NCBI GenBank assembly: GCA_021815305.1 | Contig: JAKAHC010000001.1 | Span: 62,001 to 126,000 of the forward strand | Source: Deltaproteobacteria bacterium | Lineage (GTDB): Bacteria; Desulfobacterota; Deferrimicrobia; Deferrimicrobiales; Deferrimicrobiaceae | Direction of reading: 5' to 3' | DNA length: 64,000 nt | Part shown: positions 42,001-49,963 of the stretch, in pieces | Layout of the letters: each line of letters starts with the position of its first letter | How positions within the stretch are numbered: the first letter of the stretch is position 1 | Notes under the pieces: model-generated | Told to the model about the DNA's origin: nothing | The model's database searches: none | What the model saw: only the letters and a program-made list of their open reading frames with translations | Translations under genes and position numbers: made by a program

Positions 42001-42978
42001 CTACGCGAGGACCGCCTTGCAGGCGGCGATGATCTTCTGTTCGTCGGGCAGAAAGAGGTCCTCGAGGAACTTGCTGAAGGGGACGGGGACCTCGGCGCCC
42101 GCCACCCGCCGTATGGGAGCGTCCAGGTAGTCGAAGGCTTCGCTCTCCGCGACGATCGCCGCGACCTCGGCTCCGAACCCGAACCGCTTGACCGCTTCGT
42201 GGACGGTCACGAGACGCCCGGTCTTCTTGACGGAGGCGATGATGGCCTCCCTGTCCAGCGGCCAGAGCGTCCGGGGATCGAGCACCTCCGCGTCGATCCC
42301 CTCCTTCGACAGCTTCTCCGCCGCGCCCAGGGCGATGGTGACCTGCCTGCCGGTGGCCACCACCGTGACGTCCCCGCCCGCGCGCTTGATCTCCGCCGCT
42401 CCGAGCGGGATGGTGTACTCTCCCTCGGGGACGGGACCTTTCTGGGAGTACAGGTGCTTGTTCTCCAGGAAGATGATCAGGTTGTCTTCCCGGATCGCGC
42501 TCTTCAGCAGCCCCTTGGCGTCCGCGGGCGTCGAGGGCATGACCACCTTCAGACCCGGCACATGGCAGAGCCAGGCCTCCAGGCTTTGGGAATGCTGCCC
42601 GGCGTTCGCGCGCCCCGCCCCGAAAGGCATCCGGAGGACCATGGGCACCCTGGCCTTCCCGCCGAACATGTATTTGACCTTGGCCCCCTGGTTCACCACC
42701 TGGTCCATGGCGATGGTGATGAAATCCGTATACATGAGCTCGGCCACGGGGCGCGCCCCCACCAGGGCGGCTCCGACAGCCGCGCCGGCGATGGCCGCTT
42801 CCGAGATCGGGGTGTTGCGCACGCGTTCCGGCCCGAAGCGCTGGAATATCCCCTTGGTCACCGCGAATGCGCCCCCGTGGAGACCGATATCCTCTCCGAT
42901 CAGGAAGACCCGCGGGTCGCGCTCCATTTCCTCCACCAACGCCTCGTTGACCGCCTGCGACAACGTCAGTTCCTTCAT
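42001..42978 (-). CDS. Thiamine-diphosphate-dependent dehydrogenase E1 beta subunit
   Basis: The beta subunit completes the E1 active site that decarboxylates a 2-oxoacid or cleaves acetoin. The 325-residue sequence has [16 protein letters not shown] near the N terminus, [38 protein letters not shown], and the C-terminal transketolase domain with [13 protein letters not shown] and [18 protein letters not shown]. It matches the AcoB/PdhB-type heterotetramer E1 family throughout. It lies 14 bp after E1-alpha and 14 bp before E2, so the three are co-transcribed. Sequence alone does not separate acetoin, pyruvate and branched-chain substrates. Confidence 0.92.
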   Translation of the reverse strand: MKELTLSQAVNEALVEEMERDPRVFLIGEDIGLHGGAFAVTKGIFQRFGPERVRNTPISEAAIAGAAVGAALVGARPVAELMYTDFITIAMDQVVNQGAKVKYMFGGKARVPMVLRMPFGAGRANAGQHSQSLEAWLCHVPGLKVVMPSTPADAKGLLKSAIREDNLIIFLENKHLYSQKGPVPEGEYTIPLGAAEIKRAGGDVTVVATGRQVTIALGAAEKLSKEGIDAEVLDPRTLWPLDREAIIASVKKTGRLVTVHEAVKRFGFGAEVAAIVAESEAFDYLDAPIRRVAGAEVPVPFSKFLEDLFLPDEQKIIAACKAVLA

Positions 42979-42992
42979 GGAAGGATTCCCCC

Positions 42993-43955
42993 CTACTCTG
43001 AATACACGTCGGTGAAGAGTTCGGAAGGATCGGGGTCCGGCGAAGACTGGGCGAAGGCGACCCCCTCGTCCAGCTTGCGGGCGATCTCCCCGTGGATCCC
43101 GTCCAGTTCCGCCTCCGTGGCGAGTCCCTCCCCGACCATCTGCTTCCGCAGGCGGAGGATCGGATCCTTCGCTTTCCAGTCCTCGACCTCCTCCCTGGTG
43201 CGGTAGACGACCGGATCGCCGATGTAGTGGCCCTCGAAACGGTAGGTATCCATCACGAGAAGCGACGGCCCCTTTCCGGCGCGGGCGCGCCCGACCGCGT
43301 CCGAGGTTACCCGGAAGACCTCGCGCGCATCCATTCCGTCGACCCTTGTGCCGGGCATGTCGTAGGCGATCGCCCGTTTCGCCAGATCGGGTTGCGACGA
43401 AGCCTCGGACAAGGGGGTCGTCATGCCGAACTGGTTGTTCTCGCACACAAAGACCACCGGGAGTTTCCACAGGGCCGCCAGGTTCAACGTCTCGTGGAAC
43501 ACCCCCTGGTTGGCGGCCCCGTCCCCGAAAAACGCGGCGACCACGTTTTGCAACCCGAGTTGACGTATCCCCAGGGCGGCCCCGGCGGCGATGGGAATGC
43601 CGCCGCCGACGATCCCGTTCGCCCCGAGATGCCCCAGGTCGAGGTCCGCGATGTGCATGGAACCGCCCTTGCCCTTGCAGTAGCCGGTCGCCTTGCCCAG
43701 CAACTCGGCGATCATCAGGTCCATGCGGGCGCCCTTGGCGATCGCGTGGCCGTGTCCCCGGTGCGTGCTGGTTATGTAATCGCCGGGCGAAAGCGCGGCG
43801 CAGACGCCCGCCGCCACCGCCTCCTGCCCGATGCAGAAGTGGACGGACCCCCGCAACACGCCCTTCCTCGAAAGTTCCTGGAGCTTCGTTTCGAAGGAAC
43901 GGATGGAAACCATGGTTTCGTAGATCCTGCGATCCGGCGCACCCGCTGTTTTCAT
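42993..43955 (-). CDS. Thiamine-diphosphate-dependent dehydrogenase E1 alpha subunit
   Basis: E1 alpha binds ThDP and the substrate. The 320-residue protein shows [57 protein letters not shown], and the ThDP motif [20 protein letters not shown] to ENNQFGMTT, typical of the AcoA/PdhA heterotetramer class. The phosphorylation-loop region ([14 protein letters not shown]) is of the bacterial type. The ATG at 43955 is preceded by a purine-rich GGGGGATGAGGG. It follows the SDR gene by 29 bp. Near an AcoR-like activator it is most likely acetoin dehydrogenase, but a 2-oxoacid substrate is equally possible in principle. Confidence 0.9.
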   Translation of the reverse strand: MKTAGAPDRRIYETMVSIRSFETKLQELSRKGVLRGSVHFCIGQEAVAAGVCAALSPGDYITSTHRGHGHAIAKGARMDLMIAELLGKATGYCKGKGGSMHIADLDLGHLGANGIVGGGIPIAAGAALGIRQLGLQNVVAAFFGDGAANQGVFHETLNLAALWKLPVVFVCENNQFGMTTPLSEASSQPDLAKRAIAYDMPGTRVDGMDAREVFRVTSDAVGRARAGKGPSLLVMDTYRFEGHYIGDPVVYRTREEVEDWKAKDPILRLRKQMVGEGLATEAELDGIHGEIARKLDEGVAFAQSSPDPDPSELFTDVYSE

Positions 43956-43984
43956 TCCCTCATCCCCCGCGGTTCGTGTTGGAG

Positions 43985-44737
43985 CTAAACCAGCAACCTC
44001 CCGCCGTCGACGTCCAGGATCGCGCCGGTCATGTACCGGGAACCTTCCGAAGCGACGAACAGGACGACGTCGGCTATATCCTCCGGCGCGCCGTAGCGCC
44101 CCATCGGGATAAGCCGGACGGCATCGTCCCGGACCTTCTCCGGAAGGTGCAGCATGAACTCCGTCTCGGTCGATCCCGGGCAGACCGCGTTGACCGTGAT
44201 CCCCTCGGGAGCGAGTTCCCGCGCCAGGTGCCGGGTAAGCCCCAGCAGACCTGCCTTGGAGGCGGTGTAATCCGGTCCCATGAAGACGCTGGTGGACCGC
44301 CCCGCCAGGGAGGAGATGTTGATGATACGGCCGCCCGGCGCCCTCCGGCGCATGTGCGGAAGCACGGCCCTGGCGAGGAGGAAGGGCCCTTTCAGGTTCA
44401 CGGCGAGCACCTTGTCCCACTGCGCCTCCGTCACGTCGAGCACGGAGGAGGACGCCTTGGCGTGCCCGGCGTTGTTCACCAGGATGTCGATCCCGCCCAA
44501 GGCCTCCGCGGCCGCACCCACCGCCTTCTCCACCTGGGCCGCATCCGCCACGTCGGCGGTCACGGCGACGGCTCGTCGCCCCAGGGCCCGCGCCTCGTCC
44601 GCCACCGCGGCCGCCGACAGACGGGAGAGATCCAGCACCGCCACGTCGGCCCCCGCCCCTGCGAACGCGAGCGCGACGGCCCGGCCGATCCCCGCTCCGC
44701 CGCCCGTTACGAGGCCGATCTTTCCGTTCAGTTCCAT
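43985..44737 (-). CDS. SDR-family NAD(P)-dependent oxidoreductase
   Basis: A 250-residue classical short-chain dehydrogenase. TGGGAGIGRAVA is the nucleotide loop, NNAGHAK the NNAG motif, ISSLAGRS the catalytic Ser, and YTASKAG the YxxxK pair; VNAVCPGSTETEF follows as usual. Asp at the end of the second strand (VLDLSR) favours NAD(H) over NADP(H). In this operon it may act as a diacetyl/acetoin reductase or oxidise another hydroxy-ketone made by the zinc dehydrogenase upstream; the family is too broad to say more. GGGGGAGG stands before the ATG. Confidence 0.88.
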   Translation of the reverse strand: MELNGKIGLVTGGGAGIGRAVALAFAGAGADVAVLDLSRLSAAAVADEARALGRRAVAVTADVADAAQVEKAVGAAAEALGGIDILVNNAGHAKASSSVLDVTEAQWDKVLAVNLKGPFLLARAVLPHMRRRAPGGRIINISSLAGRSTSVFMGPDYTASKAGLLGLTRHLARELAPEGITVNAVCPGSTETEFMLHLPEKVRDDAVRLIPMGRYGAPEDIADVVLFVASEGSRYMTGAILDVDGGRLLV

Positions 44738-44741
44738 CGCC

Positions 44742-45782
44742 TCAGCCTCCCCCGGGAAGCAGAAGCACCTTCCCGGCGTCCCCGCCGCGCGACAACGCGA
44801 ATCCGCGTTCGAATTCCGAAAGCGGCAGCCGATGCGTCAGCACGGGTCCGAAATCCGCCCTTCCGGAGGCCACCAACCCCTCCAGCATCGCCCACGTCCG
44901 CCACATGTGCCGTCCGTGAATCCCCAGGATCGTCGCTTCCTTGAAGACGATGTCCCGCGTCACGTCCAGGGAGACTTCGGCGCCGGGAAGACCCAGCAAC
45001 ACCACCCGCCCCCCCTTGCGCAGGTAACCGAACGAGGACCGGAGCGCCTCGCCCGCGCCGGACACCTCGAGGATCACGTCGACGCCGCGGGCATGCGTCG
45101 CATCCGAAATGGCCTTGACCGGGTCGACCTCTCCGGGCCGGATCAGGATCGTGGCTCCGACGTTCTCCGCCAGCGCGAGGCGTCCCGGGGCGACATCCAG
45201 GGCGAAGATGCGCGCGGCCCCGAAGATGCGGGCGAACAGGACCGCGAACAGGCCGATCGGACCGCAGCCGACCACGGCCACGTCCGCTCCCGCCACACCG
45301 CCGCGCTCCACACCGTGCAACGCCACCCCCGCCGGCTCGAACGCCGCTGCGGTTTCCAGCGGAATCTCCCCGGGGATGCGACGGGCCACGGCCGCGGGCA
45401 CCGCGGCGTACTCGGCGAAGCACCCGTCCGTGTGCAGCCCGAAGATCCTGAGATCCGCGCAGATATGCTGGTCGCCCGTCCTGCACTGGTAGCACCTGCC
45501 GCAGGGGATGTGGGTCTCCACCGAGACGTGGTCGCCCACCGCCAGGTCGGTCACTCCGGCTCCCAGCGCGACGATTTCGCCGCTGCACTCGTGCCCGATG
45601 ACGCCCGGGACCTTCAGGCCGGCTCCCTGCGCCCAGGCGTTCCATTCGTGGATATGGCTGTCGGTCCCGCAGATCGCGGCGGCGGCGACCCGGACCAGGA
45701 CCTCCCTGCGTCCCGGTTCGGGGCGTTCGGTCGTGCACAGGGAGGCCCCCGGTCCCCGTTGGAGTTTCATTACCGCCAGCAT
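44742..45782 (-). CDS. Zinc-dependent medium-chain alcohol dehydrogenase (Tdh/butanediol-dehydrogenase-like)
   Basis: A 346-residue MDR-superfamily enzyme. Catalytic zinc ligands are Cys in AAICGTDSH and His-Glu in IGHECSGE; the structural-zinc cysteines form CGRCYQCRTGDQHIC. The Rossmann loop is VVGCGPIGLFAV, with Asp in ALDVAPGR pointing to NAD. It resembles threonine 3-dehydrogenase and (R,R)-butanediol or sorbitol dehydrogenases. The ATG at 45782 has GGAGACGGC upstream. It follows the TRAP permease gene and precedes the SDR gene with a 4-bp gap. 2,3-Butanediol oxidation to acetoin would fit the downstream dehydrogenase, but this is inference. Confidence 0.88.
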   Translation of the reverse strand: MLAVMKLQRGPGASLCTTERPEPGRREVLVRVAAAAICGTDSHIHEWNAWAQGAGLKVPGVIGHECSGEIVALGAGVTDLAVGDHVSVETHIPCGRCYQCRTGDQHICADLRIFGLHTDGCFAEYAAVPAAVARRIPGEIPLETAAAFEPAGVALHGVERGGVAGADVAVVGCGPIGLFAVLFARIFGAARIFALDVAPGRLALAENVGATILIRPGEVDPVKAISDATHARGVDVILEVSGAGEALRSSFGYLRKGGRVVLLGLPGAEVSLDVTRDIVFKEATILGIHGRHMWRTWAMLEGLVASGRADFGPVLTHRLPLSEFERGFALSRGGDAGKVLLLPGGG

Positions 45783-45808
45783 GCCGTCTCCGTCCTTTCC
45801 CGGCAGGG

Positions 45809-47113
45809 CTATGCCCCCCGCATCTTCGCGGCGAGACGGGGGATGAACAGCGACATGTCCGGCCACGCGCTGATCAGGATCAGGGCGACGACCGCGGCGA
45901 TGATGAAGGGAACCACGTACCTGAGGATGTTTTTCAAGGGAACTCCCGCGAGGTTGCAGGCGACATACAGGTTGACGCCCACCGGCGGCGTGAAGAGGCC
46001 GATGGCCAGGTTGACGGACATGATGACGCCGAAGTGGACGAGGTTGACCCCCATTTCCTTGGCCACGGGCAGGAAGATCGGGAGGGAGATGTAGAAGATC
46101 GAGATCGCATCGAGGAAGCAGCCGGCGATCAGGAGCAGGACGTTGACGGAAACGAGGAACGCCAGCTTCGTTTTCGAGATCGAAAGGAGCAGCGTGCTGG
46201 CCTTCATGGCGATCCCCTTGGCGATGACGACCCAGGCGAAGAGGCCCGCCGCCCCCACTACGAACATGACCACGGCGGAGGACGTTCCCGCGTCGATGGC
46301 GATCTCCCAAACCCGCTTCAGGGTGACCGTCTTGTATACGAAGATGCCCACGAGGAGGCCGTATACGCAGATCACTCCGGCCGCCTCCTCCGGCGTGAAG
46401 AAACCTCCGTAGATGCCCACCAGGAGGACAACGGGCGCCATGAGGCCCCAGACCGCCTCCTTGAAAGCCGCCCAGATCTCTCCGGGAGTGCCGCGCCGCT
46501 CCCCCTTGTGGCCGTGCTTCTTGCCGTACATCCAGGCATAGACCCCCATCACCAGGCCCAGCATCAGGCCCGGAACGATGCCGGCCAGGAACATGTCGGC
46601 GATGGAAACCTCCGCCAGCACACCGTAGACGATGAACGCGATCGACGGGGGGATGATGATCGCGATGGAGCCGGCGCTGGCGATGATGCCGGCGGCGAAA
46701 TTCCTGTCGTATCCCCGTCGTGCCATGGCCGGGATCAGGATGGCGCCAAGAGCCGCGACGTCGGCGGGACCGGACCCGGAGATGCCTGCGAAGATGACTC
46801 CCACGACCACGGTGACCAGCGCGAGGCTGCCGTACACCGGGCCGATGACCAGGCTGGAGAGACGGATCAGCCGGTCCGATATGCCGCACCGGTCCAGCGT
46901 GATCCCCGCAAAGACGAAAAGAGGGATGGACAGCAGGCTGAACTTCTCCGTTGCGGCGTACATCATGGTGGAGATCATGCCCAGGGGCATTCCGGTGAGC
47001 AGGAGAGTGATGATCGCCGAGGCGCCGAGCGAGACGGCGATGGGGACGTTCAGGAACAGGAGGACGAAGAAGACGAGAAACAGGAAAGCGGCCGCCATGC
47101 CGGTCGTGATCAT
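45809..47113 (-). CDS. dctM: TRAP transporter large permease subunit (DctM)
   Basis: DctM is the 12-span subunit of tripartite ATP-independent periplasmic transporters and carries the sodium-coupled substrate path. The 434-residue product has LNVPIAVSLGASAI, SLLSIPLFVFAG, GISGSGPADVAALGAILIP (signature loop), AGIIASAGSIAIIIPPSIAF and the C-terminal NLAIGLFTPPVGVNLYVAC, all family marks. It overlaps dctQ by four bases (ATGA). With dctP and dctQ it makes a complete uptake system for a small organic acid or related substrate. Confidence 0.95.
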   Translation of the reverse strand: MITTGMAAAFLFLVFFVLLFLNVPIAVSLGASAIITLLLTGMPLGMISTMMYAATEKFSLLSIPLFVFAGITLDRCGISDRLIRLSSLVIGPVYGSLALVTVVVGVIFAGISGSGPADVAALGAILIPAMARRGYDRNFAAGIIASAGSIAIIIPPSIAFIVYGVLAEVSIADMFLAGIVPGLMLGLVMGVYAWMYGKKHGHKGERRGTPGEIWAAFKEAVWGLMAPVVLLVGIYGGFFTPEEAAGVICVYGLLVGIFVYKTVTLKRVWEIAIDAGTSSAVVMFVVGAAGLFAWVVIAKGIAMKASTLLLSISKTKLAFLVSVNVLLLIAGCFLDAISIFYISLPIFLPVAKEMGVNLVHFGVIMSVNLAIGLFTPPVGVNLYVACNLAGVPLKNILRYVVPFIIAAVVALILISAWPDMSLFIPRLAAKMRGA

Positions 47114-47598
47114 GCCGTTTTCTCCTCTGCCTTGTCTCCGAAAAAGTCATCGTAGGCGTTCTCGAGGAAACGGATGAGGGTCAGCAGGACGGAAAGGGGC
47201 ACGACCGCGCTGAAAGGCCACGCGGGAAGACCCAGGGAAGGCGTTGTCTGGCCGGTGTTGTACTCCTGGAGGGCCATCTTGACGCCGAAGTAACCGAGAA
47301 ATCCAAGAAAGAAGAGTACGGCGGCGAGCGCCGCCAGGGAGACGTAACGACGGCCTTTCGCCGGCAAGACATCCACCAGGAGGGAGAGACCCAGGTGCGC
47401 CCTGCGCTTGGTGGCCATCGGGATGCCCAGGAACGTGATCCAGACGAACATCAGCAGCATGACCTCTTCCGCCTCGCCCGTCCGTACGCCGATCCCGCGC
47501 GTAACGATGGACACGAAGTCGATGAGGACCACGACGAGGATCGCCGAAGCCACCAGCGCCTCTTCAAGGTAGTCGAGTGCGTTGAGAATCTTTCGCAT
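47110..47598 (-). CDS. dctQ: TRAP transporter small permease subunit (DctQ)
   Basis: DctQ is the four-span partner of DctM. The 162-residue protein has spans near 13-33, 48-65, 88-108 and 128-148, the GEAEEVMLLMFVWITFLG segment and RRAHLGLSLLVDVLP, both typical of the family. GGGAGG stands three bases before the ATG at 47598. A 42-bp perfect palindrome lies 61 bp upstream in the gap after dctP, so dctQ expression is probably lower than that of dctP. Confidence 0.93.
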   Translation of the reverse strand: MRKILNALDYLEEALVASAILVVVLIDFVSIVTRGIGVRTGEAEEVMLLMFVWITFLGIPMATKRRAHLGLSLLVDVLPAKGRRYVSLAALAAVLFFLGFLGYFGVKMALQEYNTGQTTPSLGLPAWPFSAVVPLSVLLTLIRFLENAYDDFFGDKAEEKTA

Positions 47599-47658
47599 GA
47601 ACCTCCCCTCGCGGAACAACGGGGGTTTCCGCCCCGGAAGGCGGTCGGGCGCGACAGA

Positions 47659-47700
47659 CCGCGGTTCCCGGGCGGCGGATCCGCCGCCCGGGAACCGCGG
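47659..47700. repeat. Perfect 42-bp palindrome between dctP and dctQ
   Basis: Bases 47659-47700 are identical to their reverse complement (two 21-base arms centred on GGATCC between 47679 and 47680). In RNA it would form a 19-bp, very GC-rich hairpin with a GAUC loop ending ten bases after the dctP stop. It has no T-tract. It is likely to protect the dctP mRNA 3' end and/or reduce read-through into dctQM. Confidence 0.9.
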
Positions 47701-47710
47701 GAACGCCATG

Positions 47711-48724
47711 TCACTTCGATAGGTTCTGGAACTTCTGGAGGAGGTCGGCGCCGAGGATCGGCCTGTACTCATTGTAGACCGGGGCCACCGCGGCCTTGAA
47801 CTTCGCCAGGTCCGCCTTGGTGGGGGTGTAGACCGCCACTCCGTTGTCCTTGATGATCTTGAGGTTCGAAACGTCCCTGTCACGGTTCAGCTTGACCTGG
47901 AACGCCGCCGCTTCCCTGATGGACTTGACGACGATATCCCGCAGTTCCGGTTCCCAGCTCTGGAAGTTGGCGGTATTGACGCCGTAGATCAGGGCGTCAT
48001 ACGAGTAGTTCCAGAGGGTCATGTATTTCTGGACCTCGTAGAGCTTGGAGGAGGCGATGATGTCCAGCGGGTTCTCCTGGCCGTCCACGACCTTCTGCTG
48101 CAGGGCGCCGAAAACCTCGCCGAAGTTCATGGACAGGGGGTTCGCTCCCAGCGCCTTCCAGGCCGAGATGTACATCTTGATTCCCGGGATACGGATCTTC
48201 AGGCCCCTGATATCCTCCGGCGTACGGATCTCCCGCTTGGAGTTGGTCACCTGGCGGAAACCGTTCTCGCCCAGGGCCAGGCCGGTGATGCCCTTCGGCT
48301 TGGCCAGGGACAGGATCTCCTCTCCCAGGGGGCCGTTGCGGAACTTGTCCACCTGCGCGTAGCTGGAGAACAGGAACGGCATGGAGACGACGGTGAACTT
48401 CTGCTCCAGGCCGGTGTAAAAAATCGTCGAGGTGACGGTGAAGTCGATGGCGCCGTTCTGGAGCATCTCCAGTTCCTTGATCTGGTTGCCCGAGGCGAGC
48501 TGGCTGTTCGGGAAGACGGAGACCTTGACCGCGCCCCCGGTCCGCTGCGCGACGAGCTCCGCGAACTTCCTGGCGGAGATCGTCCATGTGGAGGTGTCGG
48601 AGGAGGTCACGCCCATCCGGAGTTCACGGGGCTTGAACCTCTGAGGAGCTGCAGCGGAGACCGAGACGGTCAGGCAGATCATGAGCAGTGCGGCGGCCAC
48701 GACGGAAAAGAGAGACTTTTTCAC
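47711..48724 (-). CDS. dctP: TRAP transporter substrate-binding protein (DctP)
   Basis: DctP is the periplasmic ligand-binding subunit. The 337-residue precursor has a signal peptide (two Lys, hydrophobic core, SVSAAAP cleavage region) and the DctP-fold motifs VFPNSQLASGNQIKELEMLQNG, split across the ligand lobe, and LRGLKIRIPG, whose Arg normally holds the substrate carboxylate, then ALGANPLSMNFGEVFGALQQKVVDGQENP. The GTG start at 48724 has AGGAGG eight bases upstream. Conservation of the Arg suggests an acidic ligand. A TATAAT-like box overlaps the preceding stop and could add an internal promoter. Confidence 0.93.
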   Translation of the reverse strand: MKKSLFSVVAAALLMICLTVSVSAAAPQRFKPRELRMGVTSSDTSTWTISARKFAELVAQRTGGAVKVSVFPNSQLASGNQIKELEMLQNGAIDFTVTSTIFYTGLEQKFTVVSMPFLFSSYAQVDKFRNGPLGEEILSLAKPKGITGLALGENGFRQVTNSKREIRTPEDIRGLKIRIPGIKMYISAWKALGANPLSMNFGEVFGALQQKVVDGQENPLDIIASSKLYEVQKYMTLWNYSYDALIYGVNTANFQSWEPELRDIVVKSIREAAAFQVKLNRDRDVSNLKIIKDNGVAVYTPTKADLAKFKAAVAPVYNEYRPILGADLLQKFQNLSK

Positions 48725-48763
48725 GGACCCAACCTCCTGTGGAGTGAACGGCGACTTCAGGCA

Positions 48764-48769
48764 ATTATA
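48764..48769 (-). promoter_or_regulatory. Possible internal -10 box ahead of dctP
   Basis: TATAAT on the minus strand overlaps the stop codon of the second PCC gene and lies 40 bases before the dctP start. No good -35 is present at the right distance, so this is weak. Confidence 0.25.
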
Positions 48770-49205
48770 AGTGCAATCCCCCGGTTCGGGCACGGGATGA
48801 TCCGGTGTCCTCGGCGGGTTCCGGCAGCCACTCTTCGAGCGTCACCTCGAAGGTAACGCAGATCGGGTTCAGGCCCGACACGAACGGACCGCCGTACACG
48901 TTTCCTTCCGGGTCGGCGACCACGCCGGAGAGCGAGGCGCTCGGCGTCCCGTTCGCGTCGGAACGCACCTCGCCCGCAAGGCTCACGATTTCGACTGCGG
49001 GGCCCTTGACTTCGATCACGCCCCCGTCGCTTGCCTCCAGGCTCGCATCGACGAGGCTTCCCAGTGCCCCCCGCACGAACGCGTTGTTGAACCCCTTGGC
49101 CAGGCAGAGTTTTTCGATTCCGATCACGAGGTCTTCATTGGGGGCGATGCGCGCATAGGCGACGCGCCCCATCCTCCCGTTTTCCACGTACCGGAAATCA
49201 CCCAT
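48765..49205 (-). CDS. PCC/DUF296-domain protein B (histidine motif lost)
   Basis: A 146-residue protein matching the PPC/PCC (DUF296) fold, known from plant AT-hook proteins and free-standing bacterial trimers whose role is unclear. The order ARIAPNEDLVIGIEKLCLAK, FVRGALGSLVDASLE, GPAVEIVSLAGEV and VVADPEGNVYGGPF fits the domain. Where the family has HxH before and GGH after this last segment, this copy has SASLSG and GGP, so the presumed metal histidines are missing. The ATG at 49205 lies within the end of the upstream PCC gene (8-bp overlap). Both are in the sigma-54 operon; they may form a hetero-oligomer. Confidence 0.82.
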   Translation of the reverse strand: MGDFRYVENGRMGRVAYARIAPNEDLVIGIEKLCLAKGFNNAFVRGALGSLVDASLEASDGGVIEVKGPAVEIVSLAGEVRSDANGTPSASLSGVVADPEGNVYGGPFVSGLNPICVTFEVTLEEWLPEPAEDTGSSRARTGGLHL

Positions 49206-49734
49206 GGGATTCCTCCCCGTAAGGCTGCAGCAGCGAGACGTGGGTTTCCTCGTCGTAGGCCTGGCGCAGCTCGATCCCCACGATGGAGGTGACCAGCACG
49301 GAAATCGGCTTGCTGCCCACAATGGATTGTTCGGTGATGATGTGCCCTCCCTTCACTTCCCCGCGCTCCGTCCGGATCACCGCATGGCAGTGGACCAGGG
49401 GCTCTCCCTCGACGGTCCTCCCCAGCGTCGCATTGCCGAAAATCATGTAGGCGCGACCTGCATCGATCGGTTTGGAATAGGCGATCACGGCGCGCTTCTC
49501 CGGATCCGGAGGCGCCACGCAATAATACATTTTCTCGAAAGCCCCGCGGAGGATGGTCGTGGAGGCATCGCGGATATTGCGCTCCGCCAGGGGTTTGACC
49601 ATCGCGTCGAACAAGGTTTCCCCCGGCTTGAGGGACAAACGGATATGGATCCCGTAAGTGGCCGACCCGGCCTTGATCCGTACCGGGTTGAACGGCCCCG
49701 GGTGGCGAAGCAGGCGAGGTCTTTTCGTCGTCAT
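49198..49734 (-). CDS. PCC/DUF296-domain protein A (histidine motif intact)
   Basis: The first gene of the sigma-54 operon encodes a 178-residue PCC/DUF296 protein. The core reads LSLKPGETLFDAMVKPLAE, ILRGAFEKMYY, then PLVHCHAVIRTERG and KGGHIITEQSIVG; the HxH and GGH histidines form the family's likely metal or ligand site. The N-terminal Arg-rich stretch (TTKRPRLLRHPG) precedes it. I use ATG 49734, 28 bases after the predicted transcript start; frames further upstream lie before the promoter. Function of free-standing PCC proteins is unknown; position at the head of a catabolic operon suggests an enzymatic or ligand-sensing role rather than general DNA binding. Confidence 0.82.
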   Translation of the reverse strand: MTTKRPRLLRHPGPFNPVRIKAGSATYGIHIRLSLKPGETLFDAMVKPLAERNIRDASTTILRGAFEKMYYCVAPPDPEKRAVIAYSKPIDAGRAYMIFGNATLGRTVEGEPLVHCHAVIRTERGEVKGGHIITEQSIVGSKPISVLVTSIVGIELRQAYDEETHVSLLQPYGEESHG

Positions 49735-49772
49735 CGGACATGCCCCGTGAAGCCGATTTGCCCCCCGTAAAC

Positions 49773-49789
49773 AGCAAGTGCCATGCCGG
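49773..49789 (-). promoter_or_regulatory. Sigma-54 (-24/-12) promoter of the PCC-TRAP-dehydrogenase operon
   Basis: The minus strand reads CCGGCATGGCACTTGCT, matching 15 of 17 positions of YTGGCACGRNNNTTGCW, including the invariant GG and GC ten bases apart. The start site would be near 49762, 28 bases before the first PCC gene. The neighbouring regulator has the GAFTGA loop that contacts sigma-54. Confidence 0.75.
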
Positions 49790-49894
49790 ATTTTTCTTTC
49801 GTCACCTGCCGTTGCCATAAAGGGAAACAGGAAGGGAGTACGCCTCGTTACCCTTTCCGCCCCTTCCGGGACCGACGTTTTTCGCTCAAAAACA

Positions 49895-49929
49895 GGACAC
49901 ATCGTCCCGAACAGGAACGTCCTGAACAG
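49895..49929. promoter_or_regulatory. Putative enhancer (activator-binding) sites upstream of the sigma-54 promoter
   Basis: Two dyads sit 17 bases apart: GGAC-ACATC-GTCC (49895-49907) and CAGGA-ACG-TCCTG (49912-49924). Superimposed on them is a direct repeat CGTCCYGAACAG (49903-49914 and 49918-49929). They lie about 110-140 bp upstream of the -24 box, the usual distance for enhancers of Fis-type activators. A GTTTTT...AAAAAC inverted repeat (49877-49893) lies between. Confidence 0.55.
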
Positions 49930-49963
49930 TGACACCCCCGAAGCGAGGCGAAACAGGATCGAT

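Noticed and set aside
48764-48790. Second sigma-54 promoter before dctP (TTGCAC...TTGC)
   Set aside because: The spacing is one base too long and the invariant GG is missing, so only a weak sigma-70 -10 remains.
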